A stretch of DNA of 64,000 nucleotides. Source: CAVZCK01 sp963798805 (GTDB lineage Bacteria > Pseudomonadota > Alphaproteobacteria > Rhizobiales > Rhodomicrobiaceae). The notes below the pieces were generated by a model, which was not told where the DNA came from, did not search any database, and saw nothing but the letters and a program-made list of their open reading frames with translations. Below, piece by piece: positions 54,650 through 64,000 of this stretch. Numbering within the stretch: position 1 is the first letter of the stretch; every line of letters starts with the position of its first letter. The DNA lies in the NCBI GenBank assembly GCA_963798805.1, contig CAWCVC010000002.1, positions 310,001-374,000 on the forward strand, written 5' to 3'. A program made the position numbers and the translations under genes.

Positions 54650-54895
54650 TCAGCGCGCTTCGTCGTGATATAGGCAATAGGGCGGGTCGGACTGGTCGGC
54701 GCCGAGATTGGGATCATAAGTATAGAGCGTCGAGCAATAGGGGCAGACGATCTGGTTATCCGCGCCCATGTCCAGATAGATGTGAGGATGATCGGCAGGC
54801 GGGCGTGCGCCCATGCACTGAAATTCCTTCACGCCGATATGAATTTTCTCCACACCGATATCATTGCAGAAATGGGGCGTGCCGTAAGTCGCCAT
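54650..54895 (-). CDS. CHCC-type zinc-finger protein (NDUFS6-like)
   Basis: An 81-residue protein with the zf-CHCC pattern: C27, then H36 or H38, and C51-x2-C54 in IVCPYCSTLY. The family includes the mitochondrial complex I accessory subunit NDUFS6, whose bacterial relatives are typical of alphaproteobacteria. No complex I genes are nearby. The length is usual for bacterial members. Confidence 0.88.
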   Translation of the reverse strand: MATYGTPHFCNDIGVEKIHIGVKEFQCMGARPPADHPHIYLDMGADNQIVCPYCSTLYTYDPNLGADQSDPPYCLYHDEAR

Positions 54896-55040
54896 TGCTC
54901 ATTGGTCCGTTTCTGGCTTATTCGTTCGCGCGGATGCTGCCGTATCGGCCGGCGCGCCGCAACCTGTTTCTGACAAAATCGATTGCTCAGCTTTTCCAAT
55001 CGGCTAACCGCGTTTGCTTGACGCCGAGATCAGGATCGCG

Positions 55041-55973
55041 ATGGAACGGAACAAGATCGGCATAGCGCTTGGCGGCGGAGCGGCCAGAGGCTGGGCCCAT
55101 ATCGGGGTCCTGAAAGCGCTCGCGGGTTACGGCCTCACGCCGAGTGTGATCGCCGGCACTTCGATCGGCGCTGTTGTCGGCGGCTGTTATGCAGCCGGAA
55201 AGCTCGATCATCTCGAGGATTTCGTTACGCATCTCACGCCGCGCAGCGTCCTGCGCTTTCTCGATCTCGACCTCTCCGGCAGCGGCCTTCTGTCGGGCTC
55301 ACGGCTGCGGCGCACGCTCGACAAGGAGCTCGAAGGCATCGACATCGAGAATCTCGAGCAGACCTTCGTGGCGGTCGCCACCGAGATCGGCTCGGGGCGG
55401 GAAATCTGGCTGACCAAAGGGCCGCTTGTCAGCGCCGTCCGCGCTTCCTACGCGCTGCCCGGCATTTTCCGACCGATCCAGATCAACGGCCGCTGGCTGA
55501 TGGACGGCGCCTTCGTCAATCCGGTGCCTGTCGCCGTTTGCCGGGCCATGGGCGCCAGCCTGGTGATCGCCGTCAATCTGCATCATGGCGGCATATCGCG
55601 GACCGCGCTGACGCCGATGAAGGCAACGGCACTCGATGCGGCGACGCTCGAGCCGCCCGTCCTCGAGAGCCCGCCGAAAAAGCGCGGCATCCCACTTTTG
55701 CGTAACATCCGCCATCAGGTGTTCAGCAAGGGCAACGGCAACAACGCGCCGGGCATTTCTCGCGTTCTGCTCGAAGCCTTCAACGTCACCCAGGACCGGA
55801 TTGCGCGGGCGCGGCTGGCCGGAGATCCGCCCGACATTATCGTGGTGCCGCGGTTGAGCGCGATGGGGCTCTTCGATTTTCACAAGGCCAAAACGGCGAT
55901 CGCCGAGGGCTATGAGGCCACCATGCGCCAGCTCGACGAGATCGAGGAGTCGGCCAACACTTTCTGCGGCTAA
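55041..55973 (+). CDS. patatin-like phospholipase family protein (RssA-like)
   Basis: A 310-residue serine hydrolase. The oxyanion hole is GGGAARGW (11-18), the nucleophile is S41 in GTSIG (39-43), and the catalytic aspartate is D155 in LMDGAF. The length and the late segment with FNVTQDRIARARLAGDPPD are those of the RssA branch. Predicted to hydrolyse acyl esters of lipids at the membrane. The ATG at 55041 has AGGA upstream; an earlier in-frame ATG at 55014 is less likely. The stop overlaps the convergent symporter gene. Confidence 0.88.
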   Translation: MERNKIGIALGGGAARGWAHIGVLKALAGYGLTPSVIAGTSIGAVVGGCYAAGKLDHLEDFVTHLTPRSVLRFLDLDLSGSGLLSGSRLRRTLDKELEGIDIENLEQTFVAVATEIGSGREIWLTKGPLVSAVRASYALPGIFRPIQINGRWLMDGAFVNPVPVAVCRAMGASLVIAVNLHHGGISRTALTPMKATALDAATLEPPVLESPPKKRGIPLLRNIRHQVFSKGNGNNAPGISRVLLEAFNVTQDRIARARLAGDPPDIIVVPRLSAMGLFDFHKAKTAIAEGYEATMRQLDEIEESANTFCG

Positions 55974-57388
55974 CTGTCCTTGCCGGAAAGCACGACGTCC
56001 GACGGCTGCCTCGGCCGCGACAGGCTCATGCCGAGTGCGAAGACGCCGCAGCCGATTGCCAGCGTCGCCGCGGTCAGGATCAGCAGGATCGAATATTTAT
56101 GCGTGTAGCCGGTCAGCGGCCCGACGAGGTCCGTGTAGCCGGAGGATTCGGTGAAATAGAGCACGGCCGAGGCGATGGCGGCAAAAAAGCTCGTCAGATA
56201 GCTCCAGACCGGAATGTCCTCGCGCGAGCCCCAGACCGAGAAGAACACGACGGGCGCCAGAAACATCGAGGCCGAGCCGGACACGGCGACCGCGGCGAAC
56301 AGGTCCTTCGAGCCGAGGAACACCATCGCGAGCCCGCCGAGAAAGAACAGCGCCATGGCGATCCGGCCGCTGCCGATCGTCGGTTTGCCGATCCCCATAT
56401 CGATGACGGTGAGTTTCGCGGCGCTGGAGAATGTCGAATCGAGCGTCGACATGCAGGACACGACCAGCGCGAGATTGAACAGCAGCATCGGCCAGTCGCC
56501 GATGAGCTGGGTGAGCGTCGGCACGAAGCTCTCTCCGGCAGTTTTGTGCAGGCCGGCCCAGACCCCGATCAGCCCGAAGGCGAGGATGCAGGCCGAAGAC
56601 AGCCAGGCAGCATGATAGAAGCTCGCCATGGTGGTGCGGCGGTCGGCGATGAAACCGCGATCCATCATCACCGGGTCGTGCATCGGATAGCTCCAGATCT
56701 GCAGGAGTGCGACTGCGAGCAGCACCCAGCCGGGATTCTGCGCCTCGGGCGATGACGATGCGATGAGGTGCCAATCGAAGGTCCGAGTCGCGAGCACGAC
56801 CACCAGAAGCACGGCGAGCGCGACCAGGAACAGCGCCATCTGGAACACGTCCGTGCGGATCGAGGCGTTGAGGCCGCCGGCGAGCGAATAGCCGAGCGTG
56901 ACGAGACCGACGATCAGCATCGAGGCGAGATAAGCGCCGGAGCCGTCGGTGCCGAAGATCAGGCCGATGACGAGGAGGTTGGCGAACACCTCCGACAGCA
57001 GCCTGACACCGACGACGAAATTGTAGGTCGAGGTGCCGGCGCCGCCGAAACGGGCATAAAGGAACGCCTGGATGCTTGGGAAGCCATGGCGGAACCGCAG
57101 GCTGGAGACGATCCAGGCACCGGTCAGGAAGGACAGGTAATAGGCCGCGTAAGAGAGCGCGCCGGCGACGCCGTAGGCATAGCCGAGGATCGCCGCGTTC
57201 ATGATCGAGCGGGCGAAAATCCAGGTGGTGACTTGCGAGAAAGTCAGCGCCAGCACACTGGGTGCTGCTCCGCTTGCGTCGTGTCCGGCATAGAAGGAGC
57301 CGAGGCTGCGGGCGTGCGGGCTGAGCCAGATGCTGATTGCGGCGACGAGCGCGGTCATCAGCCCGAGCGTGAGGACGGCATCTTGCAT
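55970..57388 (-). CDS. sodium:solute symporter family protein
   Basis: A 472-residue inner-membrane protein with about 13 hydrophobic segments and SSS-family features such as YSLAGGLNASIRTDVFQ (about 176-192) and VVSCMSTLDSTFSSAAKL in the second half, where the sodium-binding serines lie. The substrate cannot be told. It follows the metallophosphoesterase gene by 21 bases on the same strand, so the two may form an operon. Confidence 0.86.
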   Translation of the reverse strand: MQDAVLTLGLMTALVAAISIWLSPHARSLGSFYAGHDASGAAPSVLALTFSQVTTWIFARSIMNAAILGYAYGVAGALSYAAYYLSFLTGAWIVSSLRFRHGFPSIQAFLYARFGGAGTSTYNFVVGVRLLSEVFANLLVIGLIFGTDGSGAYLASMLIVGLVTLGYSLAGGLNASIRTDVFQMALFLVALAVLLVVVLATRTFDWHLIASSSPEAQNPGWVLLAVALLQIWSYPMHDPVMMDRGFIADRRTTMASFYHAAWLSSACILAFGLIGVWAGLHKTAGESFVPTLTQLIGDWPMLLFNLALVVSCMSTLDSTFSSAAKLTVIDMGIGKPTIGSGRIAMALFFLGGLAMVFLGSKDLFAAVAVSGSASMFLAPVVFFSVWGSREDIPVWSYLTSFFAAIASAVLYFTESSGYTDLVGPLTGYTHKYSILLILTAATLAIGCGVFALGMSLSRPRQPSDVVLSGKDS

Positions 57389-57409
57389 GGGGGGCCTTGC
57401 TGCTGGTGA

Positions 57410-58351
57410 TTATAAGGCTAGTAGAAGATGGCCGACCGCTAACGGGCAAGACGCATCAGCGTGTTTGACGCAGTTGTGAAACCGGGTGATCGGGAATGGA
57501 TTCAGCCTCGGCTCGGTGGCTGTCGAGAAGAAGCGCTGTTTCGGCGAGCGGCGTTCCGGTTGCTGCGCGCTCGGTTTCGGGAACACGTCGAGGCTCGGCC
57601 AGAGGCCGGTCAAAAGCGCATCGGCATAGGCCGGCGCAAACCCCGCTGCATGGAGCCGCCGGGCCGCGGTTTCTGCGTCATAGGCGAGACGCTCCAAGCT
57701 GAAGCGAACGCCGCCCTTCGCCGGCTCGATCAAGCCGAACCAGCCGTTGCGCGTGCCATCATTCGCCGGCATTCCGATGACACCAGGATTGAACCAGAGC
57801 TTGTCGCCGATAGGCTCTATGAAGGGCAGGCCGCAATGGCCGCCGATAATGACATCGGCGCCGGCCGCGGCAAGCTCCGCTTGTTTCTCCGCGCGGGAGG
57901 TTGAGGCGAAGACGAACCGGCTCGTCTCGCTGACGCCGCCATGGATGACCCGGACCGTGCGGCCTGCGATCCGAAATGTGAGATGAGTGGGGAGCGACGC
58001 CATCCAGGCCGGGCTTTCATCCGAAATGCGGCCGGTGGCGTAGGCATACCAGCTCTTCGAAAGCCGGTCGCAGGCGGTCCCCTCCTCGAAGCCGCAGCCG
58101 CAATCCGGCAGGCGCGCCGCGAGATTTTCCTCGCAATTGCCTTTGACGGCATGGCAGCCCCAATCGCGGATGAGGCGCACGGTCTCTTCCGGATCGGCGC
58201 AATAGGCGACGATGTCTCCCGTGCAGATGACCTGACCGGGCGGAATGCTGCGCCGGGCCGCGAGAGCGCGGATCGCTTGCGCCGCCTGCAGATTGGAGTA
58301 GGGACCGCCAAAGACAAGGATCGGCTTGTTGCTGTCGATCGCGATCTGCAT
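57410..58351 (-). CDS. metallophosphoesterase-family protein with altered first metal motif
   Basis: A 313-residue protein of the calcineurin-like phosphoesterase fold. Motif II is CTGDIVAYCADP (43-54), motif III is KGNCEENL (70-77) where GNHE is usual, and later motifs VIHGGVSE and IIGGHCGLPF are present. Motif I, usually D-x-H-G-N, reads GGPYSNL (15-21), so the metal-binding Asp and His are Gly and Tyr. The enzyme may bind only one metal or be a non-catalytic sensor. The last 60 residues are Arg/Pro-rich and look unstructured. The ATG at 58351 gives the normal family N-terminus. Confidence 0.8.
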   Translation of the reverse strand: MQIAIDSNKPILVFGGPYSNLQAAQAIRALAARRSIPPGQVICTGDIVAYCADPEETVRLIRDWGCHAVKGNCEENLAARLPDCGCGFEEGTACDRLSKSWYAYATGRISDESPAWMASLPTHLTFRIAGRTVRVIHGGVSETSRFVFASTSRAEKQAELAAAGADVIIGGHCGLPFIEPIGDKLWFNPGVIGMPANDGTRNGWFGLIEPAKGGVRFSLERLAYDAETAARRLHAAGFAPAYADALLTGLWPSLDVFPKPSAQQPERRSPKQRFFSTATEPRLNPFPITRFHNCVKHADASCPLAVGHLLLAL

Positions 58352-58365
58352 GGAATGTTCCAATA

Positions 58366-58403
58366 AAAATGGCGCCTCCGACGGAGCCGGAGCACGCCAT
58401 TTT
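58366..58403 (-). terminator. rho-independent terminator of rpoD
   Basis: AAAATGGCG (58366-58374) pairs perfectly with CGCCATTTT (58395-58403), and CTCCG/CGGAG extend the stem inside. On the reverse strand the hairpin ends in five T. It stands 69 bases past the rpoD stop and is symmetric enough to work in both directions. Confidence 0.85.
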
Positions 58404-58471
58404 AAATCAAGGAACCGATGCCGACCGAAAGTCACAAGGCCGTTATGGCGTGCTTCGGACGGCGTCTCGCG

Positions 58472-60493
<2,022 letters not shown>

Positions 60494-60740
60494 CCTAAAC
60501 TCCAGATGGTCGCCGCCTGTCTGATCCCGGCTCCCAAACGCCTCCACGTCCGTACCGGCCCCCCCAACCGGCCGACGCGCACGCAACTAAGATTCACGGT
60601 TTGGGGGCGTCAGCTCAGCCTGAAATAGCCGAGGTCCCACCCCAACAAACTGTCAGTCCGGTCTCTTGCAGAAGAGCTTCCAACCGTCCCCGTGGCGGCA
60701 TATAAAACGAATCAACGCAATTTCCCAACACCCGGCTAAA

Positions 60741-62732
60741 TCAACCAGAGTTAATTATCTTTGAACTTCGATCTTTCGGATCAGATTGTGAATCACTCTG
60801 AGATTTTCCATAACCTTCTTCCGCCGCTTCGGTGCCATCGACACTCCAGCCCTGGTTCGACAGGTCCTGCAGCCTCAAAAAGTTCTCTTCAGATGGGTCA
60901 ATTGCGAACGCTCGCTCAGCCAACTCCAGCTCCCGTTTCAACTCAACTGACTTACGGTGCAGCGCCAGCCTATGCTTCCAGCCTCGTAAGACGTCATCTC
61001 GTGACGCGCCGGGCTCGGTGTTCCAATCGCTGTTGTGCGTAATGGCGTGCTCAACCTGGGCCAAGTGACCAGAACAGCCCAACTTCCCCAATTGATGATG
61101 AAGGCCCTCTTTGTCAAGGGGATTCTGGTTACTGTAAACTGTCAGAATGGAATTGCGCAGAACCTGTAACGCAGGCGCCTCAAATCGGATTGTGGCGACG
61201 TCTTCCGCGTAATCGTCAAGAAGCCAGGGGTGGTTGAGAAGCGTCCGCAGGATCAGCACCTCGCGGCCTGGCAACATCGCACGGCTTGAGCGAACGAGCG
61301 CGCTTTCGGTAAGCGCGGTGGTGCGCGCCTCGGGAAACGCCTGCAAGGGCGTGCGTTTCGAGCCGATGAAACCGCCGGCCTGGCGGCGAGGCTGGGGCCG
61401 GCCGGGCGGGAAGCCGTTCGCGCGCCGCTTCGCCTCAAAGCCGCGGTCGGATCGAGAGGCATAGCCGGCGAACTGATCGCGAAGCCGCCGCCGAATGTCC
61501 TGGCCGTAATATTGCCGGACCGTCCGGTCGCCGATGGTCTGGATCAGCTCATCAAGCCGCGCCTCGAACTGCGCGCGCCGTTCCGGTGTCGTCCACTCGC
61601 CGGCGGCAAGCTCCTTCGACCACAGGACTTCGACCAGCGGCTTTGATTTTTCCAGTGCGGCTGCGACCGATTCGGCGCCGTGCTGACGCAGAAGGTCGTC
61701 GGGGTCGAGACCTTCCGGCAGAAAGGCAAAGGCGAGGCTCTTGCCAGGCTTCAGATGCGGCATGGCGGTCTCGACGGCGCGGTAGGCCGCTTTCAGCCCG
61801 GCGCTGTCGCCGTCGAAGCAGAGCAGCGGCTCGTCCGCCAGCCGCCAGAGCAGGCCAAGCTGTTCGGGCGTCAAGGCGGTTCCGAGCGGTGCAACCGCAT
61901 TCGGGAAGCCGGCGCGTGCAAGGGCGATGACGTCCATATAGCCCTCGGCGACGATCACGCCGCCTTGCTCGTGGGCGCCTTTGCGCGCCACGGCCGCATT
62001 GAAGAGCACGCCGCCCTTGTGGAACAGCGGCGTCTCGGGGGAATTCAGATATTTCGGCTGCTGGTCATCGCTGAGCGCGCGGCCGCCGAAGGCGATCACC
62101 TGTCCTCGCAGGTCGGTGATGGGGAAGATCAGCCGATGGCGGAAGCGGTCATAGCTGACGGGGATATCGTCGCCCGCAATCAGCATGCCAGAGGCTGCCA
62201 TATCGTCCCGCGTGAACCCCTTGGCGGCGAGGTACTCCTTGAGCTGATGCCGCCCGGCAGGCGCATAGCCGAGGCGAAAACGCTCGATATCCTGCGCGCT
62301 AAGCCCGCGCCGGTCGAGATAGGCGCGCGCCTCCGTTCCGTCATGACCGGCGAGCGCCTTCTGAAAAAAAACGCACGAGGCTTCGGTGATCTTGCGCAGC
62401 CGATCGGCGAGTGCTTCGCGGGCCTCCGCCTGCGGGGTCGACTTCGGCATCTCGACGCCGGCTTCCTGCGCCAGCCGCTCGACGGCTTCGGTGAAGGCGA
62501 GCCCTTCCGCCTTCATCAGAAAGGTGAAGATGTCGCCATGCTCGCCGCTGGCGAAGCAATGGTAAAAGCCCTTTTGATCATTGACCGTGAAGGAAGGGGT
62601 CTTTTCCTGCTTGAACGGCGACAGGCCGACATATTCGCGCCCCTGCCGCTTCAGCTTGACCCGGCGCCCGACGATCTGGCTGACCGGCAGCCGGGCGCGG
62701 ATCTCATCAAGCAGGGACGGGGGGAAACGCAT
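60741..62732 (-). CDS. dnaG: DNA primase
   Basis: A 663-residue primase making RNA primers for replication. The order is an N-terminal CHC2-type domain (about 1-100), the RNA polymerase core with TOPRIM (VIVAEGYMDVIAL and LLCFDGDSAGLKAA), and a C-terminal helicase-binding domain. The zinc ligands of the CHC2 domain are mostly lost: where E. coli has C40, H43, C61 and C64, this protein has S38, K41, C59 and S62. The fold around them (KTPSFTVNDQKGFYHCF) is kept. I recall the same change in other rhizobial primases, so it is probably lineage-wide. The rpoD gene follows. Confidence 0.96.
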   Translation of the reverse strand: MRFPPSLLDEIRARLPVSQIVGRRVKLKRQGREYVGLSPFKQEKTPSFTVNDQKGFYHCFASGEHGDIFTFLMKAEGLAFTEAVERLAQEAGVEMPKSTPQAEAREALADRLRKITEASCVFFQKALAGHDGTEARAYLDRRGLSAQDIERFRLGYAPAGRHQLKEYLAAKGFTRDDMAASGMLIAGDDIPVSYDRFRHRLIFPITDLRGQVIAFGGRALSDDQQPKYLNSPETPLFHKGGVLFNAAVARKGAHEQGGVIVAEGYMDVIALARAGFPNAVAPLGTALTPEQLGLLWRLADEPLLCFDGDSAGLKAAYRAVETAMPHLKPGKSLAFAFLPEGLDPDDLLRQHGAESVAAALEKSKPLVEVLWSKELAAGEWTTPERRAQFEARLDELIQTIGDRTVRQYYGQDIRRRLRDQFAGYASRSDRGFEAKRRANGFPPGRPQPRRQAGGFIGSKRTPLQAFPEARTTALTESALVRSSRAMLPGREVLILRTLLNHPWLLDDYAEDVATIRFEAPALQVLRNSILTVYSNQNPLDKEGLHHQLGKLGCSGHLAQVEHAITHNSDWNTEPGASRDDVLRGWKHRLALHRKSVELKRELELAERAFAIDPSEENFLRLQDLSNQGWSVDGTEAAEEGYGKSQSDSQSDPKDRSSKIINSG

Positions 62733-62853
62733 CGCGGGGCCTTTCTCGCGCTCGCGATCTTAAACGATTCTCAAGCGGCATTTGTCCGGCTCGGCGATCC
62801 GTGGGCCGCGTGTGGATAAGCTGGCCAGCGATCCGCGACGGCAATGAGAAGCT

Positions 62854-63222
62854 TCAAGCCTTCTTGCCGCAGACCGTGGCGCTGGCGCGGCATTTCAGCT
62901 CACGGCCGAGGCCCCCGCCGAAGTCGATATAGTCGCCGCATTTGACGGTGCGGCCCTGGATCGAGAAACCCTTGGCGCCTTTGCCCGCAAGCTGGTCTTT
63001 CATCTTATCGATGGCGAGATCGAGATTGTCTTGCGCAAAGTTGGTCGCATTCTCCTTGCCGAAGCCGGTGGCGATGGTGCTGACAGGCTGGCAGATGCGC
63101 TCCGCTTTCGCCCGTGGCACGTGCTTTTTCGCGCTCGCCGCATGCACCGTTTCGGCCGCACCGACGCAGCCGCTCAGCACGACCAGCGCGGCGAGAGCGA
63201 TCAGAAAACGTAAGTCACTCAT
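62854..63222 (-). CDS. small putative lipoprotein
   Basis: A 122-residue protein with a lipoprotein signal, LSGC with C19 as the acylated residue. The mature part has four more cysteines (ICQP, VKCGD, LKCRA, TVCGKK) and a basic linker after the signal. No family recognised. It lies eight bases after the lyase gene on the same strand, so the two may be cotranscribed. Confidence 0.72.
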   Translation of the reverse strand: MSDLRFLIALAALVVLSGCVGAAETVHAASAKKHVPRAKAERICQPVSTIATGFGKENATNFAQDNLDLAIDKMKDQLAGKGAKGFSIQGRTVKCGDYIDFGGGLGRELKCRASATVCGKKA

Positions 63223-63230
63223 ATCGTTAG

Positions 63231-64000
63231 CTAAGCTGATGCTTCCCTCTCGGCGATCATATCGGCGATGGTCACCGTCCGTTTCGCCATTTCCGCATGA
63301 AGCCGTTCGACCATCCGGCCGTCAAGATTCAACACGCCTTTTGCGGAATTTTCCGGCAATTCGAAGGCGGAGATGATCTTGCGCGCCCATTCGACATCCT
63401 CGGTGTGCGGGCTGAAGGTCTCGTTGCACGGTCCGATCTGGCTCGGATGGATGAGCGTCTTGCCGTCCATGCCCAGAAGCCGTCCCTGTTCGAGCTCGGC
63501 GCGCAGGCCCGCTTCGTCGCCGATGCCGTTATAGACGCCGTCGAGGACATCAATGCCGTAGGCGTGGCCGGCAGTGACGCAGGCCGAAAGCCAGCCGAGC
63601 ATGCCGAGACGCGTGCCGCCGAGCGGAACGCGGGTCTCCTTGGCGAGATCGTTGGTGCCCATGACCAGAACGCGGAGCGGATATTCGGCCGGGCCGGCGG
63701 CGGCGATGGCAGTGGCATTCAGGATGGCGAGCGGCGTTTCCATCATCGCCCAGAGCGCCTGGGTCGGGGCGATCCCCTCGCGCCGGAGCAGCGAGCGCAC
63801 GGCTTCGAGATCGCCGGGGCCCTGGACCTTTGGAATGAGGATTGCATCGGCGCCGGCATTCGCCGCGGCCTTCAGATCCACCTCGCCCCAGAGCGTCGTC
63901 AGGGCGTTGATGCGGATCGCGATTTCGCGCTTGCCATATCCGTCGGCCTTGATCGCCGCGACGACCTGCTCGCGGGCGGCCGCCTTGGCATCGGGCGCGA
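63231..64000 (-). CDS. HpcH/HpaI aldolase/CitE-family lyase, N-terminus cut by the window end
   Basis: About 256 residues of a CitE-like TIM-barrel lyase are inside the window; the frame continues to base 64000 without a start, so the gene begins outside. The frame reads DAKAAAREQVVAAIKADGYG and REIAIRINALTT before a GTG at 63881 that is internal, not the start. Later motifs are DAILIPKVQGPGDLEAV and the active-site region LWAMMETPLAILNA, then VMGTNDLAKETR and MDGKTLIHPSQI. These fit malyl-CoA/beta-methylmalyl-CoA lyase or thioesterase relatives. It cleaves or forms a C-C bond of an acyl-CoA; the exact substrate is unknown. Confidence 0.85.
   Translation of the reverse strand, partial: APDAKAAAREQVVAAIKADGYGKREIAIRINALTTLWGEVDLKAAANAGADAILIPKVQGPGDLEAVRSLLRREGIAPTQALWAMMETPLAILNATAIAAAGPAEYPLRVLVMGTNDLAKETRVPLGGTRLGMLGWLSACVTAGHAYGIDVLDGVYNGIGDEAGLRAELEQGRLLGMDGKTLIHPSQIGPCNETFSPHTEDVEWARKIISAFELPENSAKGVLNLDGRMVERLHAEMAKRTVTIADMIAEREASA

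Noticed and set aside
56097..57449. 450-codon open frame overlapping the symporter gene in another frame
   Set aside because: Arg-rich translation typical of a frame-shifted reading of a GC-rich gene.
63231..63881. GTG at 63881 as the start of the lyase gene
   Set aside because: The frame continues upstream to the window end with family sequence (DAKAAAREQVV), so the true start is outside.

Overview
The window looks like chromosomal DNA of an alphaproteobacterium, most likely of the order Hyphomicrobiales (Rhizobiales). The evidence is the linked housekeeping order ssb-gyrA-coaD-ppi-ppi-queA-tgt, the dnaG-rpoD pair, an alphaproteobacterial type SOS box (GTTC-N7-GTTC) upstream of ssb, and modular palindromic intergenic repeats that resemble those known in rhizobia. 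I cannot name a genus from sequence alone. No rRNA, tRNA, CRISPR array or prophage was recognised.

Region 1 (about 1-30,800) is an exopolysaccharide/surface-polysaccharide locus. It holds a Wzz/tyrosine-autokinase chain-length protein, two divergent paralogous GT4 and two GT2 glycosyltransferases, a pyruvyl transferase, a Wzx-type flippase, a PLP aminotransferase and a DUF4038 glycosidase-like protein. There are two sugar-nucleotide modules. Module A (11.9-17.8 kb) has a PIG-L deacetylase, a glucose-1-phosphate cytidylyltransferase, a zinc-finger sugar C-methyltransferase, an RmlC-like epimerase, a DUF4910 aminopeptidase-like protein and an SDR. Module B (24.5-30.8 kb) is a GDP-heptose pathway: a GmhA-like isomerase, an HddC-GmhB fusion, an SDR, HddA, a second RmlC-like protein and a SAF-domain dehydrogenase. 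No Wzy polymerase, priming transferase or outer-membrane exporter was seen here.

Inside this locus (6.0-10.8 kb) sits an unusual group: two very similar GMC flavoprotein dehydrogenases with a conserved four-cysteine motif, a membrane-anchored glycosidase-like protein between them, and a small Tat-signal protein overlapping the end of the second dehydrogenase. It resembles the arrangement of Fe-S/FAD sugar dehydrogenases exported by a Tat-bearing small subunit, and is the best candidate for an undescribed system in the window.

Region 2 (31-38.5 kb) is accessory: a DsrE-family secreted protein, an orphan TAXI-type solute receptor, a Sel1-like secreted protein, an IS1380-family insertion next to a palindromic repeat, and a large Ala/Glu/Lys-rich coiled-coil envelope protein.

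Region 3 (38.6-50 kb) is a reverse-strand housekeeping block (ssb, gyrA, lysE-like, coaD, two cyclophilins, a small membrane protein, queA, tgt) plus thrS. Region 4 (50-58.4 kb) has a second orphan TAXI receptor, a DMT transporter, a lipoprotein, an FAD monooxygenase, a CHCC zinc-finger protein, a patatin-like hydrolase, a sodium:solute symporter and an atypical metallophosphoesterase. Region 5 (58.4-64 kb) has rpoD, dnaG, a small lipoprotein and a CitE/HpcH-family lyase cut by the window edge. Two housekeeping enzymes here, Tgt and DnaG, have lost most of their structural zinc ligands.
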